DNA of 64,000 nt, from assembly GCA_018715365.1 (NCBI GenBank), contig DVLU01000104.1, forward strand, positions 1 through 64,000. The letters are read 5' to 3'. This DNA comes from Candidatus Ornithomonoglobus intestinigallinarum (GTDB taxonomy: Bacteria; Bacillota; Clostridia; UBA1381). Below, piece by piece: positions 17,506 to 26,883 of the stretch. How positions within the stretch are numbered: position 1 is the first letter of the stretch; the number at the start of each line of letters is the position of its first letter. A model generated the notes under the pieces. The model worked only from the letters and a program-made list of their open reading frames with translations. It ran no database searches and was not told the DNA's origin. A program made the position numbers and the translations under genes.

Positions 17506-18481
17506 AATTAAGCCCCTTTTCCCCCCTGCGGGTTTCGCTTTCCTCCGTTTCTTCGCCGGAATACGTTCCCGCCTTATGCGCCGCATGCTCCTTTTCGGCA
17601 TCGGGCACAGTGAAAATATCCTTTTTGAACCAATTTTCCACAATGGAATTCATATACGGGAACGACAGCTTCCCCGTATTTATAATACAATATTCATACG
17701 CAAGCGCTATCATATCCCCGCTCATGCCGTAGCTGTCGCGCCACGTTTTAAGATACGTTTCCTCCGTTTTCGAAAACGGTCTGTCTATGCCGAAAAGGCG
17801 GCGCATATTGCCCGAAAAGCTGTTCTTTTCCTGCATTTCGTTCATATATTTTTCGGCGGCGTCTATGGTTGTTACGCCGTTTTCGTGCCAGCCTATCGCA
17901 ACCTTTTCGATATATTTCATGCTGCGCTTGTCCTTTGACACGCAGTATTCGAGTATCATAAGTATAACCTCGGGCGAAAAGCCGAGCCCGTCGTAAAACC
18001 AGTAAAGCGTTTCTATATCGCTGTCGCTCAGCGTTCTGCCGAGCGTCTGCTGCGCAAGCTGGCACAGCTCCGCAAGCGTCCTGTTCCCCTCTATAATGCT
18101 CTTTATGCTTTCCGCGCTCTTTTTTTCGCGCTCTCCGCCGGCCGCTTCTTCCTCCGCATCGGCGGCCGCGCTCTCCTCTGCCCGCTCCGTCAAATCCGGC
18201 ATATCCGCCGGCGCGGCGCCGAATATAACAAAGCCGTCGGTCCGCCTTAAGCAGCCGCGCTCCTCCAAAGCGTCAAACGCCTTGACAACGTCGCTTTCAA
18301 GCAGATCGAGCGCTTCGGCAATTTCAAGATCGCTCATGTTTTTCCCTCTCGACGCAAGATTAAGCGCAAAAAGATATACCTTAACAAACGTCCCGTTAAG
18401 CTTCGGCATAACACGCTCTATAAAATCGGACGGAACGCCGACGGTGTTAAAGCCGCAAATATATTCTGCCATTTTTATCAC
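17462..18481 (-). CDS. DnaD domain replication/primosome-like protein
   Basis: 339 aa; two DnaD-type C-terminal modules (WFYDGLGFSPEVILMILEYCV; WRDSYGMSGDMIALAYEYCI). Confidence 0.88.
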   Translation of the reverse strand: MIKMAEYICGFNTVGVPSDFIERVMPKLNGTFVKVYLFALNLASRGKNMSDLEIAEALDLLESDVVKAFDALEERGCLRRTDGFVIFGAAPADMPDLTERAEESAAADAEEEAAGGEREKKSAESIKSIIEGNRTLAELCQLAQQTLGRTLSDSDIETLYWFYDGLGFSPEVILMILEYCVSKDKRSMKYIEKVAIGWHENGVTTIDAAEKYMNEMQEKNSFSGNMRRLFGIDRPFSKTEETYLKTWRDSYGMSGDMIALAYEYCIINTGKLSFPYMNSIVENWFKKDIFTVPDAEKEHAAHKAGTYSGEETEESETRRGEKGLNYDKIEEIMRKKYGG

Positions 18482-18490
18482 TCCCTGCCG

Positions 18491-19318
18491 CTATTTAGCA
18501 ACCGGTATCGTGCAGTCAAGCTCATGATACCTGTAGCCTTCAAGCGTAAAATCGTTCCTGTCAAACTCATAAAAATCGTTTCTCGGCGTTATTTTAAGCT
18601 CCGGCGCCGGATACGGTTCGTTCTGTATTATTTTTTCGACAATCGGTATGTGCCTGTCGTATATATGCGCGTCGGCAATGACGTGCACAAGCTCACCCGC
18701 TTCAAAGCCGCTGACCGCCGCAAACATATGGAGCAGCGCCGCATACTGGCATACGTTCCAGTTGTTTGCCGTTAGCATATCCTGCGAGCGCTGGTTAAGC
18801 ACCGCGTTTAATTTATTTCCCGTAACGTTAAACGTCATGCTGTATGCGCACGGATAGAGATTCATCTCATGCAGGTCGGCATGTACGTATATGTTCGACA
18901 TTATGCGCCTTGATGCGCTGTTGTGCTTTAAATCATACAGTATCCTGTCCACCTGGTCAAATTCGCCCTCGGGATACTTATGCTTAACTCCGAGCTGATA
19001 GCCGTAGGCCTTGCCTATTGAGCCGTTTTCATCAGCCCACTGATCCCATATATGGCTGTGGAGGTCGCGGACGTTGTTGGATTTTTTCTGCCAGATCCAA
19101 AGTATCTCGTCTATTGCCGACTTGAGATACGTGCGGCGTATCGTCAGAATCGGAAATTCCTTTGACAGGTCATAGCGGTTTACTATTCCGAATTTTTTCA
19201 CCGTATGCGCCGGGGCGCCGTCCTCCCACCTCGGGCGCACGTCAAGCGCTTCGTCGGAAAAACCGTTTTCTATAATATCCCTGCAGTTTTGAATAAATAT
19301 TTTATCGGCGATGCTCAT
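18491..19318 (-). CDS. thyA: Thymidylate synthase
   Basis: 275 aa; RRIMSNIYVHADLHEMNLYPCAYSMTFNV, QRSQDMLTANNWNVCQYAALL. Confidence 0.95.
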   Translation of the reverse strand: MSIADKIFIQNCRDIIENGFSDEALDVRPRWEDGAPAHTVKKFGIVNRYDLSKEFPILTIRRTYLKSAIDEILWIWQKKSNNVRDLHSHIWDQWADENGSIGKAYGYQLGVKHKYPEGEFDQVDRILYDLKHNSASRRIMSNIYVHADLHEMNLYPCAYSMTFNVTGNKLNAVLNQRSQDMLTANNWNVCQYAALLHMFAAVSGFEAGELVHVIADAHIYDRHIPIVEKIIQNEPYPAPELKITPRNDFYEFDRNDFTLEGYRYHELDCTIPVAK

Positions 19319-19324
19319 ACCGTA

Positions 19325-20938
19325 TCAGACCTTTCCTTCCTTTTTCATTTCGAGATACTCGTCATACGTGCACATCCTGTCTATAACGCGCCCGTCCTCT
19401 TTTATATCGAGTATCCTGTTTGCGATGGTGTTCATAAACTCATGGTCGTGCGACGCAAAGATGACGTTTCCCTTAAACGCCTTAAGCCCGTCGTTTACCG
19501 CCGTTATGCTCTCGAGGTCGAGATGGTTCGTGGGCTGGTCGAGAATCAGCACGTTCGAGCCGAAAAGCATCATGCGCGCAAGCATACAGCGCACCTTTTC
19601 GCCGCCCGACAAAACCCTGACCTCCTTAAACACATCATCGCCCGAAAAAAGCATCCTGCCCAAAAAGCCGCGTATATAAGTATCGTTCTGCGTTTCAAAC
19701 CCCGGCGCGGAAAACTGCCTGAGCCAATCCATCAGGTTCAGCGTGCAGCCGTCGAAATATTTCGAATTATCCTTCGGAAAATAGCTGCGCGACGTTGAAA
19801 CGCCCCACTTAAGCGTTCCCTCGTCCGGCTCCGTTTCCTCGGCAAGCAGCTTCATAAATTCCGTTACCGCTATTTCGCTGTCGCCTATCACCGCGATTTT
19901 ATCGCCGTGATTCATCGTAAACGTGAGGTTGTCTATCACCTTTTCGCCGTTTAAGCTTTTTGACATGCCGTCTATCATAAGCAGGTCGCGCCCCGCCTCC
20001 CTGTCCATATCGAAGCCGACAAACGGATAACGCCTCGATGACGCCGGCATTTCCTCAACCGTAAGCTTATCGAGCATCTTTTTGCGGCTCGTTGCCTGCT
20101 TCGACTTCGACTTGTTTGCGCTGAAGCGCTGTATAAACGTCTGCAGCTCCTTTATTTTTTCCTCTGTTTTCTTGTTCTGCTGCTTTATCATGCGTTCTAT
20201 AAGACGGCTCGATTCGTACCAGAACTCATAGTTTCCCACATACATCTTTATCTTTGTGTAATCTATATCCACTATATGCGTGCAGACAACGTTCAGAAAA
20301 TATCTGTCGTGCGAAACAACAATAACCGTCCCCTCGTAATCGAGCAGGAAATCCTCGAGCCAGTCTATCGCGTCAATATCGAGATGGTTTGTCGGCTCGT
20401 CGAGAAGGATTATGTCGGGATTGCCGAAAAGCGCCTGCGCAAGCAGTATTTTCACCTTTTCGCCCGCGCCTATTTCCGACATCGTCATATATAAAATGCT
20501 CTCGTCAAGCCCGAGCCCCTGGATGAGCTTCGAAGCGTCCGATTCCGCCTCCCAGCCGTCAAGCTCCGCAAATTCGGCTTCAAGCTCCGCCGCCTTCATG
20601 CCGTCCTCGTCGGAAAAATCCTCTTTCTCGTAAAGCGCGTCCTTTTCCTTCATTATGTCGTAAAGCTTTTTGTTGCCCATGATTATGGTATCGAGCACGC
20701 TGTACCGGTCATACGCAAAATGATCCTGCTTTAATACCGACATCCGGCAGCCGGGATCGATCGAAACGTCGCCCGTCGTCGTTTCAAGCTCGCCCGACAG
20801 CAGCTTTAAAAACGTCGATTTTCCCGCGCCGTTTGCGCCTATAACGCCGTAGCAGTTGCCGGGCGTAAATTTTAAATTAACGTCGGAAAACAGCTTCTGT
20901 CCTCCGAAATTCAGACTTACGTTTGTTACGGTTATCAT
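19325..20938 (-). CDS. ABC-F family ATPase
   Basis: Two Walker A/ABC signatures, no TM; start set to MITVTNVSLNFGG at 20938 behind AAAGGA. Confidence 0.92.
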   Translation of the reverse strand: MITVTNVSLNFGGQKLFSDVNLKFTPGNCYGVIGANGAGKSTFLKLLSGELETTTGDVSIDPGCRMSVLKQDHFAYDRYSVLDTIIMGNKKLYDIMKEKDALYEKEDFSDEDGMKAAELEAEFAELDGWEAESDASKLIQGLGLDESILYMTMSEIGAGEKVKILLAQALFGNPDIILLDEPTNHLDIDAIDWLEDFLLDYEGTVIVVSHDRYFLNVVCTHIVDIDYTKIKMYVGNYEFWYESSRLIERMIKQQNKKTEEKIKELQTFIQRFSANKSKSKQATSRKKMLDKLTVEEMPASSRRYPFVGFDMDREAGRDLLMIDGMSKSLNGEKVIDNLTFTMNHGDKIAVIGDSEIAVTEFMKLLAEETEPDEGTLKWGVSTSRSYFPKDNSKYFDGCTLNLMDWLRQFSAPGFETQNDTYIRGFLGRMLFSGDDVFKEVRVLSGGEKVRCMLARMMLFGSNVLILDQPTNHLDLESITAVNDGLKAFKGNVIFASHDHEFMNTIANRILDIKEDGRVIDRMCTYDEYLEMKKEGKV

Positions 20939-21128
20939 ATCGAATAAATTCCTTTCGCATAAACGCGCTTTTTGCGCGCCGTTATTGACTTTTAAATTCA
21001 TATGCTGTATAATAACAGCATAGCGGCGGCTGTGCCGTATACGCCGCCATTTTAATTATACTATAACAGCCCGCGAAAATCAAGCAGTTTTTAATATTTG
21101 CCGCGGCTTTAAATTAAGGAGGTACATC

Positions 21129-21959
21129 ATGAATATAGGCTCGCATCTTTCGGCATCGAAGGGCTATCTGCACATGGCAAAGGAGGCCGTTTCGATAGGC
21201 GCGAACACGTTTCAGTTTTTTACGCGCAACCCGCGCGGCGGCAGCGCAAAAAAAATAGACGAAAACGATATACAAAAATTTCTCGAATATACATCGGAGC
21301 ACGGCTTTGCGCCGATACTCGCCCACGCGCCGTATACGCTGAACGCCTGCTCGGCCGATGAAAAAGTACGCGATTTTGCGTTTACGGCAATGTCCGACGA
21401 TCTTCTCCGCATGGAATACACGCCCAATCAAATGTACAATTTCCATCCGGGCAGCCATGTCGGCCAGGGCGCCGAAAAAGGCATCGAGCTTATAGCCGGC
21501 CTTTTAAACCGCGTGTTGACGCCGCAGATGACAACGACCGTCCTGCTCGAAACAATGGCGGGGAAAGGCTCGGAAATAGGGCGTTCGTTTGAGGAGCTTC
21601 GCGAAATCATAGACAAAACGGAGCTTTCCGACAAGCTCGGCGTATGCCTCGATACGTGCCACGTATACGACGCGGGCTACGATATAGTAAACGACCTCGA
21701 CGGCGTGCTCGAAAAATTCGACAAGGTTTTGGGGCTTGGCCGCCTTAAGGCAATACATTTAAACGATACAAAAAACCCGTTTGAATCGCATAAGGACAGG
21801 CACGAAAAAATAGGCGAGGGCCATCTCGGGCTCGACGCCGTAACGCGCATAATAAACCACCCGGCGCTTAAGGACCTGCCGTTCTTCCTCGAAACGCCAA
21901 ACGACGTTGACGGCTACGCAAGGGAAATAGCGCTTTTAAAAAGCCTGCGCGAAAAATAA
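21129..21959 (+). CDS. nfo: Deoxyribonuclease IV (AP endonuclease IV)
   Basis: 276 aa; [44 protein letters not shown]. Confidence 0.93.
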   Translation: MNIGSHLSASKGYLHMAKEAVSIGANTFQFFTRNPRGGSAKKIDENDIQKFLEYTSEHGFAPILAHAPYTLNACSADEKVRDFAFTAMSDDLLRMEYTPNQMYNFHPGSHVGQGAEKGIELIAGLLNRVLTPQMTTTVLLETMAGKGSEIGRSFEELREIIDKTELSDKLGVCLDTCHVYDAGYDIVNDLDGVLEKFDKVLGLGRLKAIHLNDTKNPFESHKDRHEKIGEGHLGLDAVTRIINHPALKDLPFFLETPNDVDGYAREIALLKSLREK

Positions 21960-21981
21960 TGAAAAAAATTTAAAAAAACTA

Positions 21982-22010
21982 TTGACAAACACGGGCGCAT
22001 CGTGTATTAT
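21982..22010 (+). promoter_or_regulatory. Promoter of trpB2 leader transcript
   Basis: TTGACA (21982-21987), 17 nt, TATTAT (22005-22010), with an overlapping TATAAT. Confidence 0.7.
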
Positions 22011-22012
22011 AA

Positions 22013-22078
22013 TAGTCAGATGAGAACAGTTGAGCGCCCAAGGGGCATAATAGTTGAGCAGAGATAAGATGAGAATAG
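22013..22078 (+). promoter_or_regulatory. Candidate TRAP-binding site: NAG-triplet array
   Basis: NAG triplets at 22017, 22022, 22027, 22032 and 22051, 22056, 22061, 22066, 22071, 22076 (5-nt period in each block), plus TAG at 22013. Confidence 0.7.
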
Positions 22079-22106
22079 TTTAATATGATTTTATTTATGA
22101 TTATTC

Positions 22107-22147
22107 CGCTCTGCCGATGTATATTTTTGGCAGAGCGTTTTTATTTC
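22107..22147 (+). terminator. Leader terminator (attenuator) upstream of trpB2
   Basis: CGCTCTGCC-GATGTATATTTTT-GGCAGAGCG-TTTTTATTT; GCAGAG at 22058-22063 can pair with CTCTGC of the 5' stem. Confidence 0.85.
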
Positions 22148-22200
22148 TCTTTTGCGTTTCTCATCGGGCAAAAAATTTCATGAAAGGACAGTGACCCGAA

Positions 22201-23571
22201 ATGGCAAAAATCCCCTACAAAATTTACCTGAGCGAAAGTGAGATGCCAACGCAATGGCACAACGTGAGAGCGGTCATGAAGGAGCTTCCCGACCCGTTCA
22301 TAAACCCCGCAACGGGCAAGCCGTGCACGTTTGACGACCTTCGGCCCGTATTCTGCGACGATTTAATCGAGCAGGAGCTGAACACAAAAGATTTATACAT
22401 AGACATCCCGGGCGAAATAATGGATTTCTATAAAATGTACCGCCCGTCGCCGCTTGTAAGAGCGTACAACCTCGAAAAGGCGCTCGATACCCCGGCAAAG
22501 ATATACTACAAATTCGAAGGAAACAACACCTCCGGCTCGCACAAATTAAATTCTGCCGCCGCACAGGTATACTACGCAAAAAAGCAGGGGCTTACGCACC
22601 TGACAACCGAAACGGGAGCCGGGCAGTGGGGCACGGCTTTGTCGATGGCATGCGCGTTCTACGGCATCGACCTTAAGGTATACATGGTAAAGGTATCGGC
22701 GGAGCAGAAGCCGCACCGCAAAAACGTTATAAGGACCTACGGCGGTGAGGTTATCCCGTCGCCGTCGGATACAACGGAGGTCGGCAGAAAAATACTTGCC
22801 GAAAATCCCGGAACGGGCGGCTCGCTCGGCTGCGCAATATCCGAAGCAATGGAAACGGCAATAAAAACGGACAACTGCCGCTACGTTCTGGGAAGCGTGT
22901 TAAACCACGTGCTTGTGCACCAGACAATAATCGGCCAGGAAACGTATGCCGCATGCAAAAAATACGATATCCGGCCCGATATAATAATCGGCTGCGCCGG
23001 AGGCGGCTCAAATCTCGGCGGACTTATATCGCCGTTTATGGAGGACAGGATCCTCGGCAAAACAAACACGCAGTTTGTTGCGGTTGAGCCTGCGTCATGC
23101 CCGTCGCTGACGCGCGGACGCTACGCGTTCGACTTCGGCGACACCGGCAAAACAACGCCTCTGATGAGGATGTATACGCTCGGCAGCGGCTTTATGCCGT
23201 CGCCAAACCACGCCGGCGGCCTGAGATACCACGGAATGTCGCCGATACTTTCAAAGCTGTATCACGACGGCTACATGAGCGCTGTTTCCTACGAGCAGAC
23301 AAAGGTGTTCGACGCGGCCGTGCAGTTTGCAAAGGTTGAGGGAACGCTCCCCGCGCCCGAATCATCGCACGCCATAAGAGCGGCAATAGACGAAGCGCTT
23401 CGCTGCAGGGAAACGGGCGAGGAAAAGACGATACTGTTCGGGCTTACCGGCACGGGATATTTTGATATGACGGCATACGCCGCGTATCTTGACGGCAATA
23501 TGACCGATTATATCCCAACGGACGAGGACCTTGAAAAAGGCTTCGCCACACTGCCAAAAATTGATTTTTAA
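22201..23571 (+). CDS. trpB: TrpB-like PLP-dependent enzyme (TrpB2 type)
   Basis: 456 aa; YYKFEGNNTSGSHKLNSAAAQ, TETGAGQWGTALSMACAF, GCAGGGSNLGG. Confidence 0.92.
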   Translation: MAKIPYKIYLSESEMPTQWHNVRAVMKELPDPFINPATGKPCTFDDLRPVFCDDLIEQELNTKDLYIDIPGEIMDFYKMYRPSPLVRAYNLEKALDTPAKIYYKFEGNNTSGSHKLNSAAAQVYYAKKQGLTHLTTETGAGQWGTALSMACAFYGIDLKVYMVKVSAEQKPHRKNVIRTYGGEVIPSPSDTTEVGRKILAENPGTGGSLGCAISEAMETAIKTDNCRYVLGSVLNHVLVHQTIIGQETYAACKKYDIRPDIIIGCAGGGSNLGGLISPFMEDRILGKTNTQFVAVEPASCPSLTRGRYAFDFGDTGKTTPLMRMYTLGSGFMPSPNHAGGLRYHGMSPILSKLYHDGYMSAVSYEQTKVFDAAVQFAKVEGTLPAPESSHAIRAAIDEALRCRETGEEKTILFGLTGTGYFDMTAYAAYLDGNMTDYIPTDEDLEKGFATLPKIDF

Positions 23572-23575
23572 TATT

Positions 23576-23606
23576 TTAAAAGGGGGCTTGCGCCCCCTTT
23601 TAAATC
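23576..23606. terminator. Bidirectional terminator after trpB2
   Basis: TTTAAAAGGGGGCTTGCGCCCCCTTTTAAA. Confidence 0.75.
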
Positions 23607-23610
23607 TCCG

Positions 23611-23787
23611 TTATTCGTCAAACTTCAATATATCGATGAAGTCTATCTTTACGGTGTTTTCTGCCGTAAGGCCTTTATCCGTCAGCGATGCGATTATGCC
23701 GCTACCGGTTACAACGCTTTCGCTGCCGAACGGTCTTATGCTTATCCGCGGCAGCTCGTATGCTTTTAAATTATTTTTATTTTTCAT
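23611..23787 (-). CDS. Small (58 aa) uncharacterised peptide
   Basis: MKNKNNLKAYELPRISIRPFGSESVVTGSGIIASLTDKGLTAENTVKIDFIDILKFDE*, AGGAGG RBS; below the ORF-track cutoff. Confidence 0.75.
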   Translation of the reverse strand: MKNKNNLKAYELPRISIRPFGSESVVTGSGIIASLTDKGLTAENTVKIDFIDILKFDE

Positions 23788-23806
23788 AGCTTTTCCTCCT
23801 GCGCAT

Positions 23807-24382
23807 TTACTTTATCGTTACCGTCATATTTTCCACGCCTTGTACCGGCACGTTATCTATCTGAACGCCTATTTTTCCGTCAACATTCGGCAGCTCGCCG
23901 CCGTGGGTGTACGAATATTGTTTACCGTCGTATGTAAAGCTCACGTGTATTTTTTCGCCCGAAATGCTGCCCGTATAATAATAGCCGCGGCTTTCCACTT
24001 CGACCGCTTCGCCGTTTATTTCGGTCGTTCCCGTTGCTACAGCATCAACTTCTGTCATTGTTATTTCGGACGGCGTCTGTGCGCCGACGGCAAACGTTTC
24101 GTCCTTAACCGTTCCGTCCATAAACTTAAGCCTGAGCGTATAGTTTCCGTTCGCAAGCCCCGCGCTCATTGCCGCTTCAAAGCCCGCGCCCAGGCCGCCG
24201 CTTGACGTGTTCATATAATAGACTTTATTATCGCCGCCTATAACGGCCATTGTCTGATAGCTTGCCGTTATATCCGACGGCGAAACGCTTTTGTTCGCTT
24301 CGTTATATTCCGCCGCAAACGATGTGCAGCCGAACATAACGGCCGCCGCGGCAAACGCCGCAAGCCTGTATAATGCTTTCAT
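23807..24382 (-). CDS. Secreted protein of unknown function
   Basis: 191 aa with signal peptide; head of the PUL-like region. Confidence 0.7.
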   Translation of the reverse strand: MKALYRLAAFAAAAVMFGCTSFAAEYNEANKSVSPSDITASYQTMAVIGGDNKVYYMNTSSGGLGAGFEAAMSAGLANGNYTLRLKFMDGTVKDETFAVGAQTPSEITMTEVDAVATGTTEINGEAVEVESRGYYYTGSISGEKIHVSFTYDGKQYSYTHGGELPNVDGKIGVQIDNVPVQGVENMTVTIK

Positions 24383-24424
24383 ATTCTGCTCCGCTCTCCT
24401 TTCGCAAAAACCTTTTACCGTGCG

Positions 24425-25303
24425 TCAGCCCTTTACCGCGCCGAGCATAACGCCCTTTATAAAATACTTCTGAACAAACGGATAGAATGCAAGTATGGGC
24501 AGTATCGAAACTATAATGGTCGCCGATTTCACCGTTTCGGTTGTATACTGCATTGCGTCGGGGTTTACGATACCCTGGCTTATAAGCTCCGAATTATTCT
24601 CCTGGATAATTCTCTGCAGCAGACACTGAACCGTTATTTTTGCGTTATCCGTCATATACATCATCGCGTCATACCATGCGTTCCAATGGAACACGGCCAT
24701 CCACAGCGCAAGCGTCATAATTATCGGCATCGACAGCGGAATTATTATTTTGAAGAATATCGTAAATTCTCCCGCGCCGTCTATGCTTGCCGACTCATGG
24801 AGCTCCGCCGGAAGCGACTGGAAAAACGACCTTGCCACAATAACGTTATACGCGCTTATAAGATTCGGCAGCACGTATACCCATATGTTATCGAGCAGCC
24901 CGAGCGATTTAAGCACGAGATACGTCGGTATTTTTCCGCCGTTGAAAAGCATTGTGAACAGTATGACTGCCGTATAAAATTTCCTGTTCGGCATTTCCTT
25001 TCTCGAAAGCGCATATGCAAAAAGCGTTGTGACAAGCAGTCCCATTACGGTTCCGACTATCGTTCTGAAAAGCGTATTCCCGTAAGAAACAACTATATCC
25101 TTGTTTTTGAACACCATCTGATACGCCATTACCGACACCTCTTTCGGGTACAGATGAAGCCCGACCTCCGTTGCCGCGCGCGTTGTGCTCAGCGACATCG
25201 AAAGCGTGTATATAAACGGATACAGCGTTGTGAACGCCAGCAGCGCGAGAAAGGTGTAATTGAATACGTTAAATACCTTTCTTGATTTTGAAACCTTTAT
25301 CAT
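24425..25303 (-). CDS. Carbohydrate ABC transporter permease, LplC-like
   Basis: 292 aa; LHESASIDGAGEFTIFFKIIIPLSMPIIMTLALW (EAA motif), C-term KYFIKGVMLGAVKG. Confidence 0.92.
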   Translation of the reverse strand: MIKVSKSRKVFNVFNYTFLALLAFTTLYPFIYTLSMSLSTTRAATEVGLHLYPKEVSVMAYQMVFKNKDIVVSYGNTLFRTIVGTVMGLLVTTLFAYALSRKEMPNRKFYTAVILFTMLFNGGKIPTYLVLKSLGLLDNIWVYVLPNLISAYNVIVARSFFQSLPAELHESASIDGAGEFTIFFKIIIPLSMPIIMTLALWMAVFHWNAWYDAMMYMTDNAKITVQCLLQRIIQENNSELISQGIVNPDAMQYTTETVKSATIIVSILPILAFYPFVQKYFIKGVMLGAVKG

Positions 25304-25317
25304 TGCAATTCCTCAAT

Positions 25318-26871
25318 TCACTTTAATGTTGCTTCCGCTGTCAGCAGATTAAGCTCGGCAAGCGAATCAAACACGGCCGCCTTTGCGCTTGCGGGCTTAT
25401 CCGAAACGCTGAGCGAAAGCTCCTCCGTTTCGCCCTTCTTTATCACAGCCGTATCGATACCGATAAGCCTGTCGCTGCCGTCATACGCCGCTATAAACGC
25501 AAACGCATTGTCTTTTTCCTGCTGATAAACTCTTGCCGTAAGCTCCGTGCCGAGGCCGCTTGTAAACGATACTCCCGATCCCGAAACCTGCACAGGCTCC
25601 GTTTCGACGGTGTTATACGCATGATCGCCGTCATAGCCCGTAACAACGGCCTTTATATATTTGCCCGCGTCGGCAGCCGACGGCGTATATTCAATGCTTT
25701 GCACATTTTCGCCGTCAGCAACGGTTATGTAATTTTTTCCGTCCGATGAGGTCATGATTCTGTATTTGTAATTTAAGCCCCCATCGCCCGATACGGTTAC
25801 GTCGAGCTTATCTCCGACCTGCGCTTTGCCTATGACTGCGGAGCTTATCTGCGGCACAGCCTCCTCAAGCCTTATATTGTCTATGGCGTACGAGCCTTTG
25901 AAATTTCTTGGAGCGCTTGCAAAAATATAACTCTCTTTGTCTTCCGTCGCCGTATACTCCGACTCAAATGTTTTCCATTCGCCAACGCTCATTTGTTCAT
26001 TCTCTTTGTTATAGAAATACGTTCCCGTAAGACCGTCCATGCCCCACATACATTTAACCTTTGCATCATCCGAAATTCCGAAAGCGTCAAAAGTAAAATC
26101 ATATGTTTTTCCGGTTTCAAACTTAATGTTATGCTTGCTCTTTATTCTCGGAGCCACCTTTGCGGATTCGCCTATACTCGTTACTTTCGCATAGTTATTT
26201 CCGCTGTTATCTTCCGAAACCTTAACAGTCGCATTGAGATCATATGCCGTCATACTGCTCGTTCCCTCGAAATCCTCCTCAAAGAGCACATTTGAGTAGC
26301 CCTTGACAGGCTCGACCGTAACATCGTCAAGCAGATACGCGGAGTTGTCTTTGCCTTCGCCCTCTCTTGTTATTCTCAGCTCTATCGTTCCTTCGCCGTC
26401 CGTATGGTTCTCATCGCCGCTCACCTTGTCCGGCGTATATTGTGTGCTGTAGTAATACCAGCCGCCTATCGGTGCTTCCGTACTGACAACGTCAAGGAAT
26501 TTATATTTTTCATTCGCGTCATAAACAAGCGGCTGCGCCTTCGTTATGCTTCCGCCGTCAAGCGGCTTATAATAAAACGAAATATTATAAGCCGTGCCCT
26601 TATTCAGCGTTACGGGCAGCTTCACCGAGCCGTTTTTATATCCGCCCGGCGATCCTGTTCCGTCATCGAGCGTAACCTTCAGAGCCGTCCCGCCGCCGAA
26701 GCCGGCGTCCGCCGACGCTTTTGCCCCGCCGGCAGTTTCATATCCGCTTACGTTTTTATCCTCAAACGAATACAGCGTATACTCGTCTATGCCCGCATCC
26801 GTAACCGCGGCAAACGCGGCCGCGGGGGCGAGCATGACCGCCGCCGTAACCGCCGCAAAAATCCTTTTCAT
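25318..26871 (-). CDS. Secreted CBM4_9-like/Ig-like protein
   Basis: 517 aa, signal peptide, two carbohydrate-binding-like modules, A2-type Ig module, C-terminal beta module. Confidence 0.7.
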   Translation of the reverse strand: MKRIFAAVTAAVMLAPAAAFAAVTDAGIDEYTLYSFEDKNVSGYETAGGAKASADAGFGGGTALKVTLDDGTGSPGGYKNGSVKLPVTLNKGTAYNISFYYKPLDGGSITKAQPLVYDANEKYKFLDVVSTEAPIGGWYYYSTQYTPDKVSGDENHTDGEGTIELRITREGEGKDNSAYLLDDVTVEPVKGYSNVLFEEDFEGTSSMTAYDLNATVKVSEDNSGNNYAKVTSIGESAKVAPRIKSKHNIKFETGKTYDFTFDAFGISDDAKVKCMWGMDGLTGTYFYNKENEQMSVGEWKTFESEYTATEDKESYIFASAPRNFKGSYAIDNIRLEEAVPQISSAVIGKAQVGDKLDVTVSGDGGLNYKYRIMTSSDGKNYITVADGENVQSIEYTPSAADAGKYIKAVVTGYDGDHAYNTVETEPVQVSGSGVSFTSGLGTELTARVYQQEKDNAFAFIAAYDGSDRLIGIDTAVIKKGETEELSLSVSDKPASAKAAVFDSLAELNLLTAEATLK

Positions 26872-26883
26872 GCCTTTCCTCCT

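Noticed and set aside
22013-22147. T-box or other tRNA-sensing leader upstream of trpB2
   Set aside because: No T-box sequence (TGGNACCGCG) or specifier stem; the leader is short and dominated by NAG triplets.
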